A DNA stretch of 64,000 nucleotides. Origin: Burkholderia latens. GTDB lineage: Bacteria > Pseudomonadota > Gammaproteobacteria > Burkholderiales > Burkholderiaceae. Shown one piece after another: positions 1 through 8,937 of the stretch. Numbering within the stretch: the stretch's first letter is position 1; each line of letters opens with the position of its first letter. The translations under genes were made by a program, and so were the position numbers. The stretch is from contig NZ_CABVPL010000013.1 of NCBI RefSeq assembly GCF_902499045.1, positions 62,001 to 126,000 on the forward strand, read 5' to 3'. The notes beneath the pieces are model-generated. The model saw only the letters and a list, made by a program, of their open reading frames with translations, had not been told where the DNA came from and ran no database searches.

Positions 1-36
1 CTGTCGCGATCGCGATCCCGCATGCCCCGCTCCCGC

Positions 37-951
37 TCATTCGTCGCGCCGGTTCCGCATCCGCGCGAACGCGTCGCGCAAATCCGCGCAGAACGCGTCG
101 CCGATCATCGACAACGGCTGCGACGCGGACGTCACCAGATAGAAATGATCGGGCACGGCCGGCTCGAACCGCTTGACGGCCACGCGATGCCGCGCATAAG
201 CCGCGGTCACCGGATCGATCAGCGCGACGCCCGCGCCGTTCGCGACGAACGCGACGATCGTCTGCGACAGCTGCGCCTCGATCGACAGCACGCGCGACAC
301 GCCGGCCTCGACGAACACGCGATCGATCGCGCTGCGCGCCTCGAAGCTCGGCGGGAACGAGATGAACGACTCGTCGCGCAGATCGGCCGGCTGCACCACG
401 CGCTTGCGCGCGAGCCGGTGCCCGCGCGGCACGATGCAGCACATCGCGCTTTCCGTGAGCCGCTCGCCGCGCACCGCCGGATGCGGGACAGGCTCCGCGA
501 TCAATCCGACGTCGCACTGCCCGGACGCGACCTTGTCGACGACCGTGGACGCACTGTGCGCGAGCAGCGTGATGTCGACGCCCGGATGCGCGGCCGAGAA
601 GCGCGTGACGAGCTCGGGCAGCAGGTCGAGCGCGACGGCCGGCGATCCGGCCACCCGCAGCGTGCCGCGCCGCATCGCGCGAATCTGCTCGGCGGCCTGC
701 GCGACGCGATCGAGCCCGACGAACGCGCGCTCGACCTCTTCGTACAGCACGCGCGCCTGCGCGGTCGGCGTGAAGCGCCCCTGCTGGCGCTCGAACAGCA
801 CGAAGCCGACGCGCTCCTCGAGATCGGCGATCAGCCGGCTCACGGCCGGCTGCGAGATATGCAAATCGCGCGCCGCGCGCGTGACGGTATGACGCTGCAT
901 CACCGCGCGGAACGCTTCGATCTGGCGGATCCTCAGAGAAGGCGTGGTCAT
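37..951 (-). CDS. LysR-family regulator, OccR/NocR-like
   Basis: A 304-residue LysR-type transcription factor. The N-terminal winged helix-turn-helix (about residues 6-65) reads RIRQIEAFRAVMQ then ISQPAVSRLIADLE, the usual LysR recognition helix. The rest is the periplasmic-binding-protein-like effector domain. The opening sequence resembles regulators of opine catabolism (OccR/NocR group). It is transcribed away from the three-subunit dehydrogenase starting at 1101, with a 149-bp shared promoter region, the usual arrangement for a LysR and its target. The ATG at 951 fits the family start. Family is certain; effector and target are inferred. Confidence 0.9.
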   Translation of the reverse strand: MTTPSLRIRQIEAFRAVMQRHTVTRAARDLHISQPAVSRLIADLEERVGFVLFERQQGRFTPTAQARVLYEEVERAFVGLDRVAQAAEQIRAMRRGTLRVAGSPAVALDLLPELVTRFSAAHPGVDITLLAHSASTVVDKVASGQCDVGLIAEPVPHPAVRGERLTESAMCCIVPRGHRLARKRVVQPADLRDESFISFPPSFEARSAIDRVFVEAGVSRVLSIEAQLSQTIVAFVANGAGVALIDPVTAAYARHRVAVKRFEPAVPDHFYLVTSASQPLSMIGDAFCADLRDAFARMRNRRDE

Positions 952-1100
952 AACACTGGATTATGGGACATTGATCAAGCTGTATTGGACAGTCTATTTT
1001 GCCTGCCCGAACATCGATTCAGCAATGTCAAACACGCAAGGAACCGCGCCGCCATGCCCCATAACATGCACGCCTCGACACGATACCCGCGGAGCCGCAC

Positions 1101-2225
1101 ATGACCGTGCGCGGCTTCGACGTCGTCGTGGCCGGCGGCGGACTCGTCGGCATGGCGCTCGCGTGGGGCATCGCGCGCGCCGGCAAGCGCGTCGCCGTGT
1201 GCGACGGCGACGACATCGCGTTTCGCGCGGCACGCGGCAACTTCGGGCTCGTGTGGGTGCAGGGCAAGGGCGGACGCTGCCTGCCGTACGCGCGCTGGTC
1301 GCGCGAATCGTCCGAGCGCTGGAACGCGTTCGCCGCGCAGCTGCAACGCGAGACCGGCGTGAACTGCGGCTTCGAGCGCCCAGGCGGAATCGAACTGTTC
1401 GAGCACGGCGATGAGCTTGCGAGCGCGACCGCGCTGCTCGACTCGCTGCATCGGCAGGACGCGGCGCTGTCGTACGAAGTGCTCGACGCAGCCGCGCTGC
1501 GCAAACGGATCCCGGCCGCGTCGCCGGCGCTCGCCGGCGCGCTGTGGTCGCCGAACGACGGTCACGCGAATCCGCTCTACACGCTGCGCGCGTTGTTACA
1601 GGCGTTCGTGCAACACGGCGGCGTCTATCTGCCGCGCAACGCGGTCAGCGAGATCCGTCCGCGTGCCGGCCGCTTCGAGATCGACACGCGCGAAGGCCTG
1701 CTCGAAGCCGGGCGCGTCGTGCTTGCCGCCGGTCTCGACAATGCGCGGCTCGCGCCGATGGTCGACATGCATGCGCCGATCTCGCCGCTGCGCGGTCAGA
1801 TCATGGTCACGGAACGGCTTGCGCCGTTTCTCGACTACCCGACGCTGGTCGTGCGCCAGACGCCGGAAGGCTCGGTGCTGCTCGGCGACTCGGCGGAAGA
1901 CGCCGGCTTCGACGACGGCCAGACACGTCCTGCGATGGTCGACATCGCGCGCCGTGCACGCACCGCGTTCCCGGCGCTCGCCCATGCGCGCATCGTCCGC
2001 GCATGGGGCGCGCTGCGCATCATGACGCCCGACGGGCTGCCCGTGTACGAAGCGTCGACCACGCATCCCGGCGCGTTCCTCGCGATCTGCCACAGCGGCG
2101 TGACGCTCGCGGCCGCACACGCCGATCTCGTCGCACCGTGGATCGCGGGCGACGCCGCACCGGCCGGCCTGTCCGCCTTCAACACCGCGCGCTTCGCCGC
2201 GCCCACGGATATCCGGCATGTTTGA
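1101..2225 (+). CDS. DadA-like FAD-dependent oxidoreductase, small catalytic subunit of a trimeric dehydrogenase
   Basis: A 374-residue flavoprotein of the D-amino-acid oxidase/DadA fold. The FAD-binding Rossmann motif GGGLVG lies near residues 11-16 and a C-terminal FAD contact (HSGVTLAAAHADLV) follows. In the opine oxidases (OoxB/NoxB), HcnC and the D-hydroxyproline dehydrogenase LhpB, this subunit oxidises a secondary-amine substrate. GGAG stands 6 bases before the ATG. Its last 8 bases overlap the next gene, so translation is probably coupled. The substrate is not readable from sequence; an opine, D-hydroxyproline or another N-alkyl amino acid all fit. Confidence 0.85.
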   Translation: MTVRGFDVVVAGGGLVGMALAWGIARAGKRVAVCDGDDIAFRAARGNFGLVWVQGKGGRCLPYARWSRESSERWNAFAAQLQRETGVNCGFERPGGIELFEHGDELASATALLDSLHRQDAALSYEVLDAAALRKRIPAASPALAGALWSPNDGHANPLYTLRALLQAFVQHGGVYLPRNAVSEIRPRAGRFEIDTREGLLEAGRVVLAAGLDNARLAPMVDMHAPISPLRGQIMVTERLAPFLDYPTLVVRQTPEGSVLLGDSAEDAGFDDGQTRPAMVDIARRARTAFPALAHARIVRAWGALRIMTPDGLPVYEASTTHPGAFLAICHSGVTLAAAHADLVAPWIAGDAAPAGLSAFNTARFAAPTDIRHV

Positions 2226-2517
2226 ATCCATCGTCTCCGCCGCCGCGACGTGCGAGCGCGTGCGCATCCATATCGACGGCACGCCGCACGACGTGCCCGC
2301 GCATTACAGCGTCGCCGCCGCGCTACTCGCGACCGGCACCCTCGCGTGCCGTTCCAGCGCAGTCAGCGGCGCACCACGCGGCCCGTTCTGCATGATGGGC
2401 GTGTGCTTCGATTGTCTCGTCGACGTCGACGGCGTGCCGAACGTGCAGGGCTGCATGACGCCCGTGCGCGACGGGATGCAGGTGCGTGCGATGCACGGCA
2501 GCGCGAGGCTCGCATGA
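2218..2517 (+). CDS. (2Fe-2S) ferredoxin-like subunit (HcnA/OoxC-like)
   Basis: A 99-residue HcnA-like iron-sulfur protein. It holds the plant-ferredoxin-type cysteine set: Cys, then FCMMGVCFDC (C-x4-C-x2-C), then another Cys 12 residues later. In HcnABC and the trimeric D-hydroxyproline/opine dehydrogenases this subunit carries electrons between the two flavoprotein subunits. It overlaps the upstream gene by 8 bases and the downstream gene by 4 (ATGA), so the three are almost certainly one transcript and one complex. It starts at the ATG inside the end of the DadA-like gene. Confidence 0.88.
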   Translation: MFESIVSAAATCERVRIHIDGTPHDVPAHYSVAAALLATGTLACRSSAVSGAPRGPFCMMGVCFDCLVDVDGVPNVQGCMTPVRDGMQVRAMHGSARLA

Positions 2518-3950
2518 CGCACGGCCAGTTCGATTTGCTGATCGTCGGTGCCGGACCGGCCGGAATGGCGGCGGCCGCGGCCGCGCGCAACGCTGGCCTG
2601 TCGGTCGTCGTCGCCGACGAAGGCACGGCGCCCGGCGGTCAGATCTATCGCAACGTCGCGGCCGCGCCCGCCGATCTCGCGCGCTGGCTGGGCTCCGATT
2701 ACACGGCCGGCCGCCCGCTCGTCGACGGCCTGCTCGCGAGCGGTGCGCACTATCTGCCGCGCAGCACGGTATGGCAGATCGCGTTCGAACCGGCGCCGGT
2801 CGCGATGCTCACGCAAAGCGGCCCGTCGGGCGGCACGCTCGAAATCGGCGCGCGCGCGGTGCTGATCGCGACCGGCGCGCAGGAGCGGCCGTGGCCGGTG
2901 CGCGGCTGGACGCTGCCGGGCGTGATGGGCGTCGGCGCCGCGCAGACGCTGCTGAAATCGTGCGGCCTCGCGCCGTCTGCCGACGCCGTGCTCGCGGGCA
3001 GCGGCCCGCTACTGTGGCTGTTCGCCGCGCAACTGCTGAATGCGGGCCGGCGCGTGCGCGCACTGGTCGACACGACGCCGCGCGACGCATGGCGCCGCGC
3101 GCTCCCGCATGCGCTGCACGCGCTGCGCGGCGCCGACTATCTGCTCAAGGGCTCGCGCATGCTGCGCGCGGTGCGTGACGCGCGCATTCCCGTCTATCGC
3201 GGCGCCACCGACGTGCGCATCGACGGCGACGGCCGCGCGCAATGCATCCGCTTTCGCGCCGCGGACGGCATCGCACAATCGCTCGATACGTCGCTCGTGC
3301 TGTTGCACCAGGGCGTGATCCCGTCGACGCAGCTCGCGCGCGCGCTCGGCTGCGCGCATGAATGGGATGAACGCGCGGCATGCTGGCGGCCGCGAACCGA
3401 CGCGCGCGGCCGAAGCAGCGTCGCGCAGGTATGGATCGCAGGCGATGGCGCGGGCATCGGCGGCGCGCAGGCCGCGGCCCTCGCCGGCGAAGTCGCGGCG
3501 CTCGACATCGCGGCCGCGCTCGGCGCGCTCGACCGCCGACAGCAGGCTGAACGCGAACGGCCGGTGCTTCGTGCGTTGCGCCGTCATCTCGCGGTACGTC
3601 CGCTGCTCGATGCGCTGTACACGCCGCCCGTCGCGCTGCGCCGCCCCGACGGCGACACGATCGTCTGCCGCTGCGAGGAGATCACGGCCGGCGAGATCCG
3701 TGCGCTCGCGGCGCTCGGCTGCCAGGGGCCGAACCAGATGAAGGCGTTCACGCGCTGCGGGATGGGCCCGTGCCAGGGGCGCTGGTGCGGCACGACGGTC
3801 GGCGAGCTGATCGCCGACGTACAGCAGCGCGACGTCGGCGATGTGGGCCACTACCGGATCCGCGCGCCGATCAAGCCCGTGACCGTCGGCGAGATGGCCG
3901 ACGCACTCGAATTGTCGAACGATTTCCGGCGCGGCGAATTCCCGAGCTGA
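2514..3950 (+). CDS. FAD/NAD(P)-binding large subunit with C-terminal Fe-S motif (HcnB/OoxA-like)
   Basis: A 478-residue pyridine-nucleotide-disulfide-type flavoprotein. It has the N-terminal FAD motif GAGPAG (about residues 12-17), a second nucleotide motif GSGPLLW in the middle, and the FAD-closing segment VWIAGDGAGIGGAQ. The C-terminus bears a BFD-like iron-sulfur site: CRC, then CGMGPCQGRWC. This is the large subunit of HcnB/OoxA/LhpE-type complexes and probably passes electrons onward to the membrane. The ATG at 2514 overlaps the TGA of the ferredoxin gene. The reading frame is open further upstream, but that start would run through the ferredoxin gene. Confidence 0.87.
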   Translation: MTHGQFDLLIVGAGPAGMAAAAAARNAGLSVVVADEGTAPGGQIYRNVAAAPADLARWLGSDYTAGRPLVDGLLASGAHYLPRSTVWQIAFEPAPVAMLTQSGPSGGTLEIGARAVLIATGAQERPWPVRGWTLPGVMGVGAAQTLLKSCGLAPSADAVLAGSGPLLWLFAAQLLNAGRRVRALVDTTPRDAWRRALPHALHALRGADYLLKGSRMLRAVRDARIPVYRGATDVRIDGDGRAQCIRFRAADGIAQSLDTSLVLLHQGVIPSTQLARALGCAHEWDERAACWRPRTDARGRSSVAQVWIAGDGAGIGGAQAAALAGEVAALDIAAALGALDRRQQAERERPVLRALRRHLAVRPLLDALYTPPVALRRPDGDTIVCRCEEITAGEIRALAALGCQGPNQMKAFTRCGMGPCQGRWCGTTVGELIADVQQRDVGDVGHYRIRAPIKPVTVGEMADALELSNDFRRGEFPS

Positions 3951-4000
3951 AGCGCGGCCCGCGCATGTACCAAGCTTCCCCACACGAACGGAGCCTGACC

Positions 4001-4789
4001 ATGAAGAACAAGACGCGCATCACGATCCTGCTTTCCGCGGCCGCGATGGCCTTCGCGACGCTGGCGTCGGCGAAGGAATGGACGACGATCCGCATCGGCG
4101 TCGATCCGACCTACCCGCCGTTCGAATCGACCGCCACCGACGGCAGCGTGCAGGGTTTCGACATCGATCTCGGCAATGCGCTGTGCGCGAAGCTCAACGC
4201 GAAATGCGTGTGGGTGTCGAGCAGCTTCGACGGGCTGATCCCCGGTCTGCAGGCGCGCAAGTTCGACGTGATCCTGTCGTCGATGGCCGCGACCGAACAG
4301 CGCCGCCAGCAAATCGACTTCACCGACCGCCTGTACCGCAACCAGACGCGCCTGATCGCACGCACCGGCTCGGGGCTGCTGCCTGAAGCGGCGAAGCTTG
4401 CCGGCAAGCGCATCGCGGTCGAACAGGGAACGATCCAGGAAACCTATGCGCGCGACAAGTGGGCGGCGGCGAAGGTCGAAGTCGTGCCGTATCCGAGCTA
4501 CGACCAGGCGTATGCAGACCTCGTGACGGGGCGCGTCGACGGCGTGCTGATGGACGCGGTGCAGGGCCAGCTCGGCTTCCTCGCGACGCCGCGCGGCAAG
4601 GGCTTCTCGTTCGCGGGCGGCGTCGTGTTCGATCCGAAGATCATGGGCAACGGCGACGCGGCCGGCGTGCGCAAGGCCGATACCGACCTGCGCGACGCGC
4701 TGAACCGCGCGATCGCGCAGATCCGCAGCGACGGCACGTACAACAAGATCCAGGCGAAGTATTTCGACTTCGACATGTACGGGAATTGA
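4001..4789 (+). CDS. Polar amino-acid ABC transporter substrate-binding protein
   Basis: A 262-residue periplasmic binding protein of the SBP_bac_3 family (lysine/arginine/ornithine/opine binders). A signal peptide runs to about residue 23 (AAAMAFATLASA). The mature protein opens with IRIGVDPTYPPFEST and carries GFDIDLGNALC, both typical of the family. It lies 50 bases after the three-subunit dehydrogenase, so the two probably share a substrate. No permease or ATPase gene is next to it, so it must borrow a membrane complex encoded elsewhere. OccT/NocT opine binders belong to the same family, consistent with but not proof of opine use. Confidence 0.88.
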   Translation: MKNKTRITILLSAAAMAFATLASAKEWTTIRIGVDPTYPPFESTATDGSVQGFDIDLGNALCAKLNAKCVWVSSSFDGLIPGLQARKFDVILSSMAATEQRRQQIDFTDRLYRNQTRLIARTGSGLLPEAAKLAGKRIAVEQGTIQETYARDKWAAAKVEVVPYPSYDQAYADLVTGRVDGVLMDAVQGQLGFLATPRGKGFSFAGGVVFDPKIMGNGDAAGVRKADTDLRDALNRAIAQIRSDGTYNKIQAKYFDFDMYGN

Positions 4790-4925
4790 CGGCCGGCGTC
4801 GGGCATCGCGACGCGTGCGCCGCCGGTTCGCCGCACGCGCTCGAAGCGGTGCCGCATGAGCGGTCTTCAGGGTCGCGGCCGGCACGAACGACGCTATAAT
4901 CGCCGCTTTCGGTTTGGTCGTTGCC

Positions 4926-5870
4926 ATGAAGCCGCTGGCCGTTCCCTCCCTCGCGAACATCGCGTCGCGCCTTCGCCTGAAGCAGTTGAAGCTGCTGATC
5001 GCGCTCGAAAACCACGGTTCGCTGCACAAGGCCGCCGAAGAAATCGCGATCTCGCAACCCGGTGCGACCAAGGTGCTGCGCGAGATCGAGGACATCCTCG
5101 GCATGCCGCTGTTCGAGCGGCAACCGAAGGGCCTCGTCGCGAACGACCTCGGCCGTTGCGTCACGCGCTATGCGCGCCTCATCTACAGCGATCTCGAACA
5201 TCTGCATACCGAAGTGCTCGCGATCACGCAGGGGCATGGCGGCCATCTCGCCGTCGGCGTGATCATGGGCGCGGTGCCGCTGCTTACGCGCGCACTGACC
5301 GATCTGCGCCGGCGCCAGCCGCACCTGTCGGTCGAGATCGTCGAAGGCACGAGCGCGAGCCTGCTCGCATTGATCGACGACGGCCGCATCGATCTCGCAA
5401 TCTGCCGCAACGGCAACGGCCGGCGCCCGGAAGCGTACGACTACGTGCCGCTGAAATCCGAACCGCTCGCGGTCGTGACCGCACGCACGCATGCGCTGGC
5501 CGCGCGCGACACGCTGACGCTGCGCGATCTCGCCGACGCCGAATGGGTCGCGTATCCGGTCAACACGCCGATGCGGCTCGCGCTCGAGCGCGCGCTCGCG
5601 GATGCCGGGATCGACGTGCCGCGCTATCCGATCGAAACGGCGTCGACGTTCGCGACGCTGACGCTGCTGCAGGAAAACCCGGAACTCGTCGCGATCATTC
5701 CGCGCGAAGTCGCGCAATTCGGCGAACGCTTCGGTCTCGTTGCGTGCCTGCCGGTCGCGATTCCCGCGCTCGACGAGCCGTTCGGCGTGGTGGCCCGCGC
5801 GTTCGCGCACCTGACGCCCGGCGCGCGGATGCTCGTCGAGACGCTGCAGAGTCCGCAGTTCGTTACCTGA
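4926..5870 (+). CDS. LysR-family regulator, GbpR/PcaQ-like
   Basis: A 314-residue LysR regulator. The helix-turn-helix reads LKQLKLLIALENHGSLHKAAEEIAISQPGATKVLREIE, whose Q-P-G-A-T-K recognition helix is typical of the GbpR/PcaQ/CbbR-like subgroup. The C-terminal effector domain is complete. I chose the ATG at 4926; a TTG four codons upstream is possible. It is co-directional with the binding-protein gene (136-bp gap) and converges on the NIPSNAP gene, overlapping that gene's end by 8 bases. The target could be the upstream dehydrogenase/transport cluster or genes elsewhere. Confidence 0.88.
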   Translation: MKPLAVPSLANIASRLRLKQLKLLIALENHGSLHKAAEEIAISQPGATKVLREIEDILGMPLFERQPKGLVANDLGRCVTRYARLIYSDLEHLHTEVLAITQGHGGHLAVGVIMGAVPLLTRALTDLRRRQPHLSVEIVEGTSASLLALIDDGRIDLAICRNGNGRRPEAYDYVPLKSEPLAVVTARTHALAARDTLTLRDLADAEWVAYPVNTPMRLALERALADAGIDVPRYPIETASTFATLTLLQENPELVAIIPREVAQFGERFGLVACLPVAIPALDEPFGVVARAFAHLTPGARMLVETLQSPQFVT

Positions 5871-6177
5871 TCGGCGAAAACACGGCCGGACGCAGCAGCT
5901 TCGACTCCATCTTCTCGAGCATCGGGAACGCCTTCGGCACGAACTTCTCGAGCCAGTCCGGATCCTCGTACAGCGCGGTGCGACGCTTGATGCGGTCGTC
6001 GAGGCTCTCGTACGCCCAGATGTGCACGACCTGGTTCAGTTCGCCTATTTCCGTGTACCACCAGCCGACCAGCGTCGCGTAGCGGGAGATCACCGGCAGG
6101 CCTTCCTTCTCGAAGTGCCGCAAATATTCGTTCATCTTGCCGATCTGGACCGTGTAGGTCCGCATTTCGTAATACAT
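5863..6177 (-). CDS. NIPSNAP-family protein
   Basis: A 104-residue protein of the NIPSNAP family (dimeric alpha/beta barrel). It begins MYYEMRTYTVQIGKMNEYL and contains the family pattern VGWWYTEIGELNQVVHIWAYESLDDR. Such proteins are usually small catabolic accessory proteins with no firmly assigned reaction. The ATG at 6177 has AGGAG 6 bases upstream, so longer starts are unlikely. It follows the iron alcohol dehydrogenase by 46 bases on the same strand and is probably co-transcribed. Its last bases overlap the convergent LysR gene. Confidence 0.85.
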   Translation of the reverse strand: MYYEMRTYTVQIGKMNEYLRHFEKEGLPVISRYATLVGWWYTEIGELNQVVHIWAYESLDDRIKRRTALYEDPDWLEKFVPKAFPMLEKMESKLLRPAVFSPIR

Positions 6178-6223
6178 GAGTGCTCCTGGTTGGATCGAAA
6201 CGGGAATGACGCGTGTCGTGCGC

Positions 6224-7387
6224 TCAGATCTCGCCTGCGTATGCGGCGCGAATGATCGCTTCGACATCGCCCGCGGTGGTCAAGCGCGGATTGACGAGCA
6301 CGTTGCCGCTGCGCATCGAGTCGGCAACCATCTGCGGCAGGTGCGCGAGATCGACGCCGAGTTCGCGGATGTTCGACGGAATCGCGAGCGCGCGATTGAG
6401 CTCGACGATCTGCGTGACCAGCGCGCGCGCGGCCTCGTCCGCATCGCGGCCGCTCACGTCGCCGCCGAGCGCCTCGGCGATGTCGCGATACAGCGCCGGG
6501 CATGCCGGGCGGTTGAAGTCGATCACGTACGGCAGCAGCGCCGCATTCGCGATGCCGTGCGCGATGTTGAACACACCGCCCATCGTGTGCGAGATCGCAT
6601 GCACGTTGCCGAGCTTCGACTGCGAGAATGCGACGCCCGCGAGGAACGACCCGAGCAGCATGTCTTCACGCGCGGCGAGATCCGACCCGACGTAGAACGC
6701 GTTGCGCAGGCTGCGGCCGATCAGCCGGATCGCGCCGAGCGCGAGCGACTGGCTCACCGGGTTCGCCTGCTTCGACACGTACGATTCGATCGCATGGGTC
6801 AGCGCGTCCATGCCGGTGGCGGCCGTGATCGGAGCGGGCAGCTTCAGCGTGAGCTCCGCATCGAGGATCGCGAGCTTCGGGAAAATCTTGTGGCTGACGA
6901 TCACGGTCTTGAACAGCGTTTCCTTGTTCGTGAACACCGTCGACGCCGTGCATTCGCTGCCTGTGCCGGACGTGGTCGGGATCGCGAACATCGGCAGCGG
7001 TTCGTCCGGGATCTTGTTGTAGCCCTCGTAGTCGAGGATCGTGCCGCCGTTGGTCGCCATCGCCGCCACGCCCTTCGCGGTATCGATGCTGCTGCCGCCG
7101 CCGACGCCGATCACCGCGGTGCAGCGGTGCTCCTTCAGGAACGTCAGCGCTTCGTCGAGCACGGCCGTGCCCGGATTCGCCTCGACGCCCGAAAACGTTG
7201 CATACGCAACGTCTGCGTCGCGCAGCGACGCGAAGAAGCCGTCGAGCACGCCGCTCTTGATCAGGCCTTCGTCGGTCACGACCAGCAGCTTGCCGCTGAA
7301 CAGCGGCTTCAGCAGCTCGCCGGCCTGGCGCGCGAGCCCGTTGCCGAATTTCAGCGTGGTGGGAAAGAAGTATTGGAAGGGGTTCAT
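6224..7387 (-). CDS. Iron-containing alcohol dehydrogenase
   Basis: A 387-residue group III (Fe-dependent) alcohol dehydrogenase, full length for the family. The NAD-binding signature GVGGGSSIDTAKG is present. The metal-site segments TGMDALTHAIESY and NVHAISHTMGG...NIAHGIANA supply the Asp and His ligands. It should interconvert an alcohol and aldehyde or ketone with NAD(H). It shares a divergent promoter region with the MFS transporter at 7614 and is followed by the NIPSNAP gene, suggesting uptake and oxidation of one compound. GGAGAC precedes the ATG. The substrate is unknown. Confidence 0.9.
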   Translation of the reverse strand: MNPFQYFFPTTLKFGNGLARQAGELLKPLFSGKLLVVTDEGLIKSGVLDGFFASLRDADVAYATFSGVEANPGTAVLDEALTFLKEHRCTAVIGVGGGSSIDTAKGVAAMATNGGTILDYEGYNKIPDEPLPMFAIPTTSGTGSECTASTVFTNKETLFKTVIVSHKIFPKLAILDAELTLKLPAPITAATGMDALTHAIESYVSKQANPVSQSLALGAIRLIGRSLRNAFYVGSDLAAREDMLLGSFLAGVAFSQSKLGNVHAISHTMGGVFNIAHGIANAALLPYVIDFNRPACPALYRDIAEALGGDVSGRDADEAARALVTQIVELNRALAIPSNIRELGVDLAHLPQMVADSMRSGNVLVNPRLTTAGDVEAIIRAAYAGEI

Positions 7388-7426
7388 GGTGCTGTCTCCG
7401 TGTGAAGTCTTCGCACCGAACACTAC

Positions 7427-7482
7427 AAGCGGCCGATCGCCGCCGGTAATGAAAAAACCGGATCGCCCGATAACGGCCGCTT
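7427..7482. promoter_or_regulatory. Nested inverted repeat in the Fe-ADH/MFS divergent promoter region
   Basis: AAGCGGCCG at 7427-7435 is mirrored by CGGCCGCTT at 7474-7482. Inside it lies a second dyad, CCGGT ... ACCGG, around a short A-tract. It sits between two divergently transcribed genes and is a plausible operator for an unlinked regulator. It could also form a long hairpin. Function is inferred from position and symmetry only. Confidence 0.45.
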
Positions 7483-7613
7483 ATTCCCGGCTCGCGCCGT
7501 TCCGTCTGGTTATCAGGCAATCACGAAGCGTCATTAGGCAAGACGCGGCCGCCGCCCTACAGTCGCTGCACGGGACGAGCCATCGCCCCGCAACCATAAC
7601 GACGGAGACAACC

Positions 7614-8930
7614 ATGCCCCCCTCGCACGCTTCCGCGGCCTCGACGGCCGCATCGGCGTCACTCGACGCGGCGGCCCGGCCGACCAACGTCCGCTGGCGC
7701 ATCTTCCTGCTGATGCTGCTGCTGGTCGCGATCAACTACATCGACCGCGCGTCGCTGTCGGTCGCGATGCCGCTGATCGCACCGGAATTCAACCTGTCGC
7801 CCGCGCTCGAAGGACTGATGCTGAGCGCGTTCTTCTGGTCGTACGCGCTGATGCAGATCCCGGTCGGCGTGATGCTCGACCGCTATCACACGCGCGGCAT
7901 CATCGCGACCGCGACGCTCGCATGGGGCGCGTTCCAGGCGCTCGGCGCGGCATCGCACAACTGGATCCTGCTGATGCTCACGCGCATGGGCCTCGGCTTC
8001 TCCGAGTCGCCGGTGTTTCCGGCCGGCGCGAAGCTGATCGGCACGTGGCTCACGCCGCACGAACGCGGCCGCGGCGCGGTGCTGGTGGACGGCGGCGCGC
8101 CGCTCGGCAGCGCGCTCGGCGCGATCCTGATCTCCGGGCTGATCGCGTGGTTCGGTTCGTGGCGCATCGCGTTCGTGATCGCCGGCGTCGGCACGATGCT
8201 GGTGGGCGTGCTCGTGTGGCGCTATATCCGCAACCATCCGTCCGAGCATCCGGGCGTCAACGCGGCCGAACTCGAGCACATCGCGCGCGCGAATCGTCCG
8301 GCGAACGCCGCAGCGGAGCGCGTGCCGCTGCGCGAACTCGTGAAGGACCGCTCGGTGCTCGCGATGTTCGCCGGCTACAGCTGCATCCTCGCGGTGTTCT
8401 ACGGGCTGCTCACGTGGATGCCGAGCTACCTGCACAAGACCTACGGCTTCAACATCGCGACGACGGGCGGCGCGACCTTCATCATCTTCATGTCGGGCTT
8501 CGTCGGCGAGTTGATCGGCGGCACCATCGGCGATCGCTGGAAGGCGTCGGGCGCATCGCCGAACCTCGTGATGCGCACGATGTTCAGCGGCTCGTCGCTG
8601 ATCGCCGCCGCATGCATCCTCGCGGCCGCCTATATCGCGAACGCGAACGCGGTCGTCCTGCTGCTCAGCATCGCGATGTTCTTCATCCGCTTCTGCGGGA
8701 TGTACTGGAGCCTGCCGGCGATCGTCGGCGGCCCGGCGCGCGCCGGCGTGCTCGGCGGCACGATGAACTTCTGCGGCAGCATGGTCGGCGTGGTGGTCCC
8801 GATCGTGATCGGGCTGATCGTCCAGTGGTCGGGCTCGTACTTCTTCGCACTGCTGTTCTTCGTCGCGATGGCGGTGCTGATCGCGGTGTTCTCCAGCATG
8901 ATCGACTATCGGCCGCGCGCGCACGGTTGA
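7614..8930 (+). CDS. MFS transporter, anion:cation symporter (ACS) type
   Basis: A 438-residue, 12-helix major facilitator protein. The segment NYIDRASLSVAMPLIAPEFNL and the loop motif LDRYHTRG place it in the ACS branch (hexuronate, glucarate, galactonate and phthalate transporters). A second conserved stretch, FSESPVFPAGAKLIGTWL, supports that. It probably imports an organic anion by proton symport. ACGGAGACAACC precedes the ATG at 7614. It is divergent from the Fe-ADH/NIPSNAP pair. Its stop lies only about 8 bases from the break-point of the truncated aldo/keto reductase remnant, so a rearrangement ended right behind it. Confidence 0.9.
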   Translation: MPPSHASAASTAASASLDAAARPTNVRWRIFLLMLLLVAINYIDRASLSVAMPLIAPEFNLSPALEGLMLSAFFWSYALMQIPVGVMLDRYHTRGIIATATLAWGAFQALGAASHNWILLMLTRMGLGFSESPVFPAGAKLIGTWLTPHERGRGAVLVDGGAPLGSALGAILISGLIAWFGSWRIAFVIAGVGTMLVGVLVWRYIRNHPSEHPGVNAAELEHIARANRPANAAAERVPLRELVKDRSVLAMFAGYSCILAVFYGLLTWMPSYLHKTYGFNIATTGGATFIIFMSGFVGELIGGTIGDRWKASGASPNLVMRTMFSGSSLIAAACILAAAYIANANAVVLLLSIAMFFIRFCGMYWSLPAIVGGPARAGVLGGTMNFCGSMVGVVVPIVIGLIVQWSGSYFFALLFFVAMAVLIAVFSSMIDYRPRAHG

Positions 8931-8937
8931 GTGCACG

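Noticed and set aside
4856-6082. Large plus-strand frame overlapping the GbpR-like LysR
   Set aside because: It is an arginine-rich out-of-frame shadow; the LysR frame carries all recognisable motifs.
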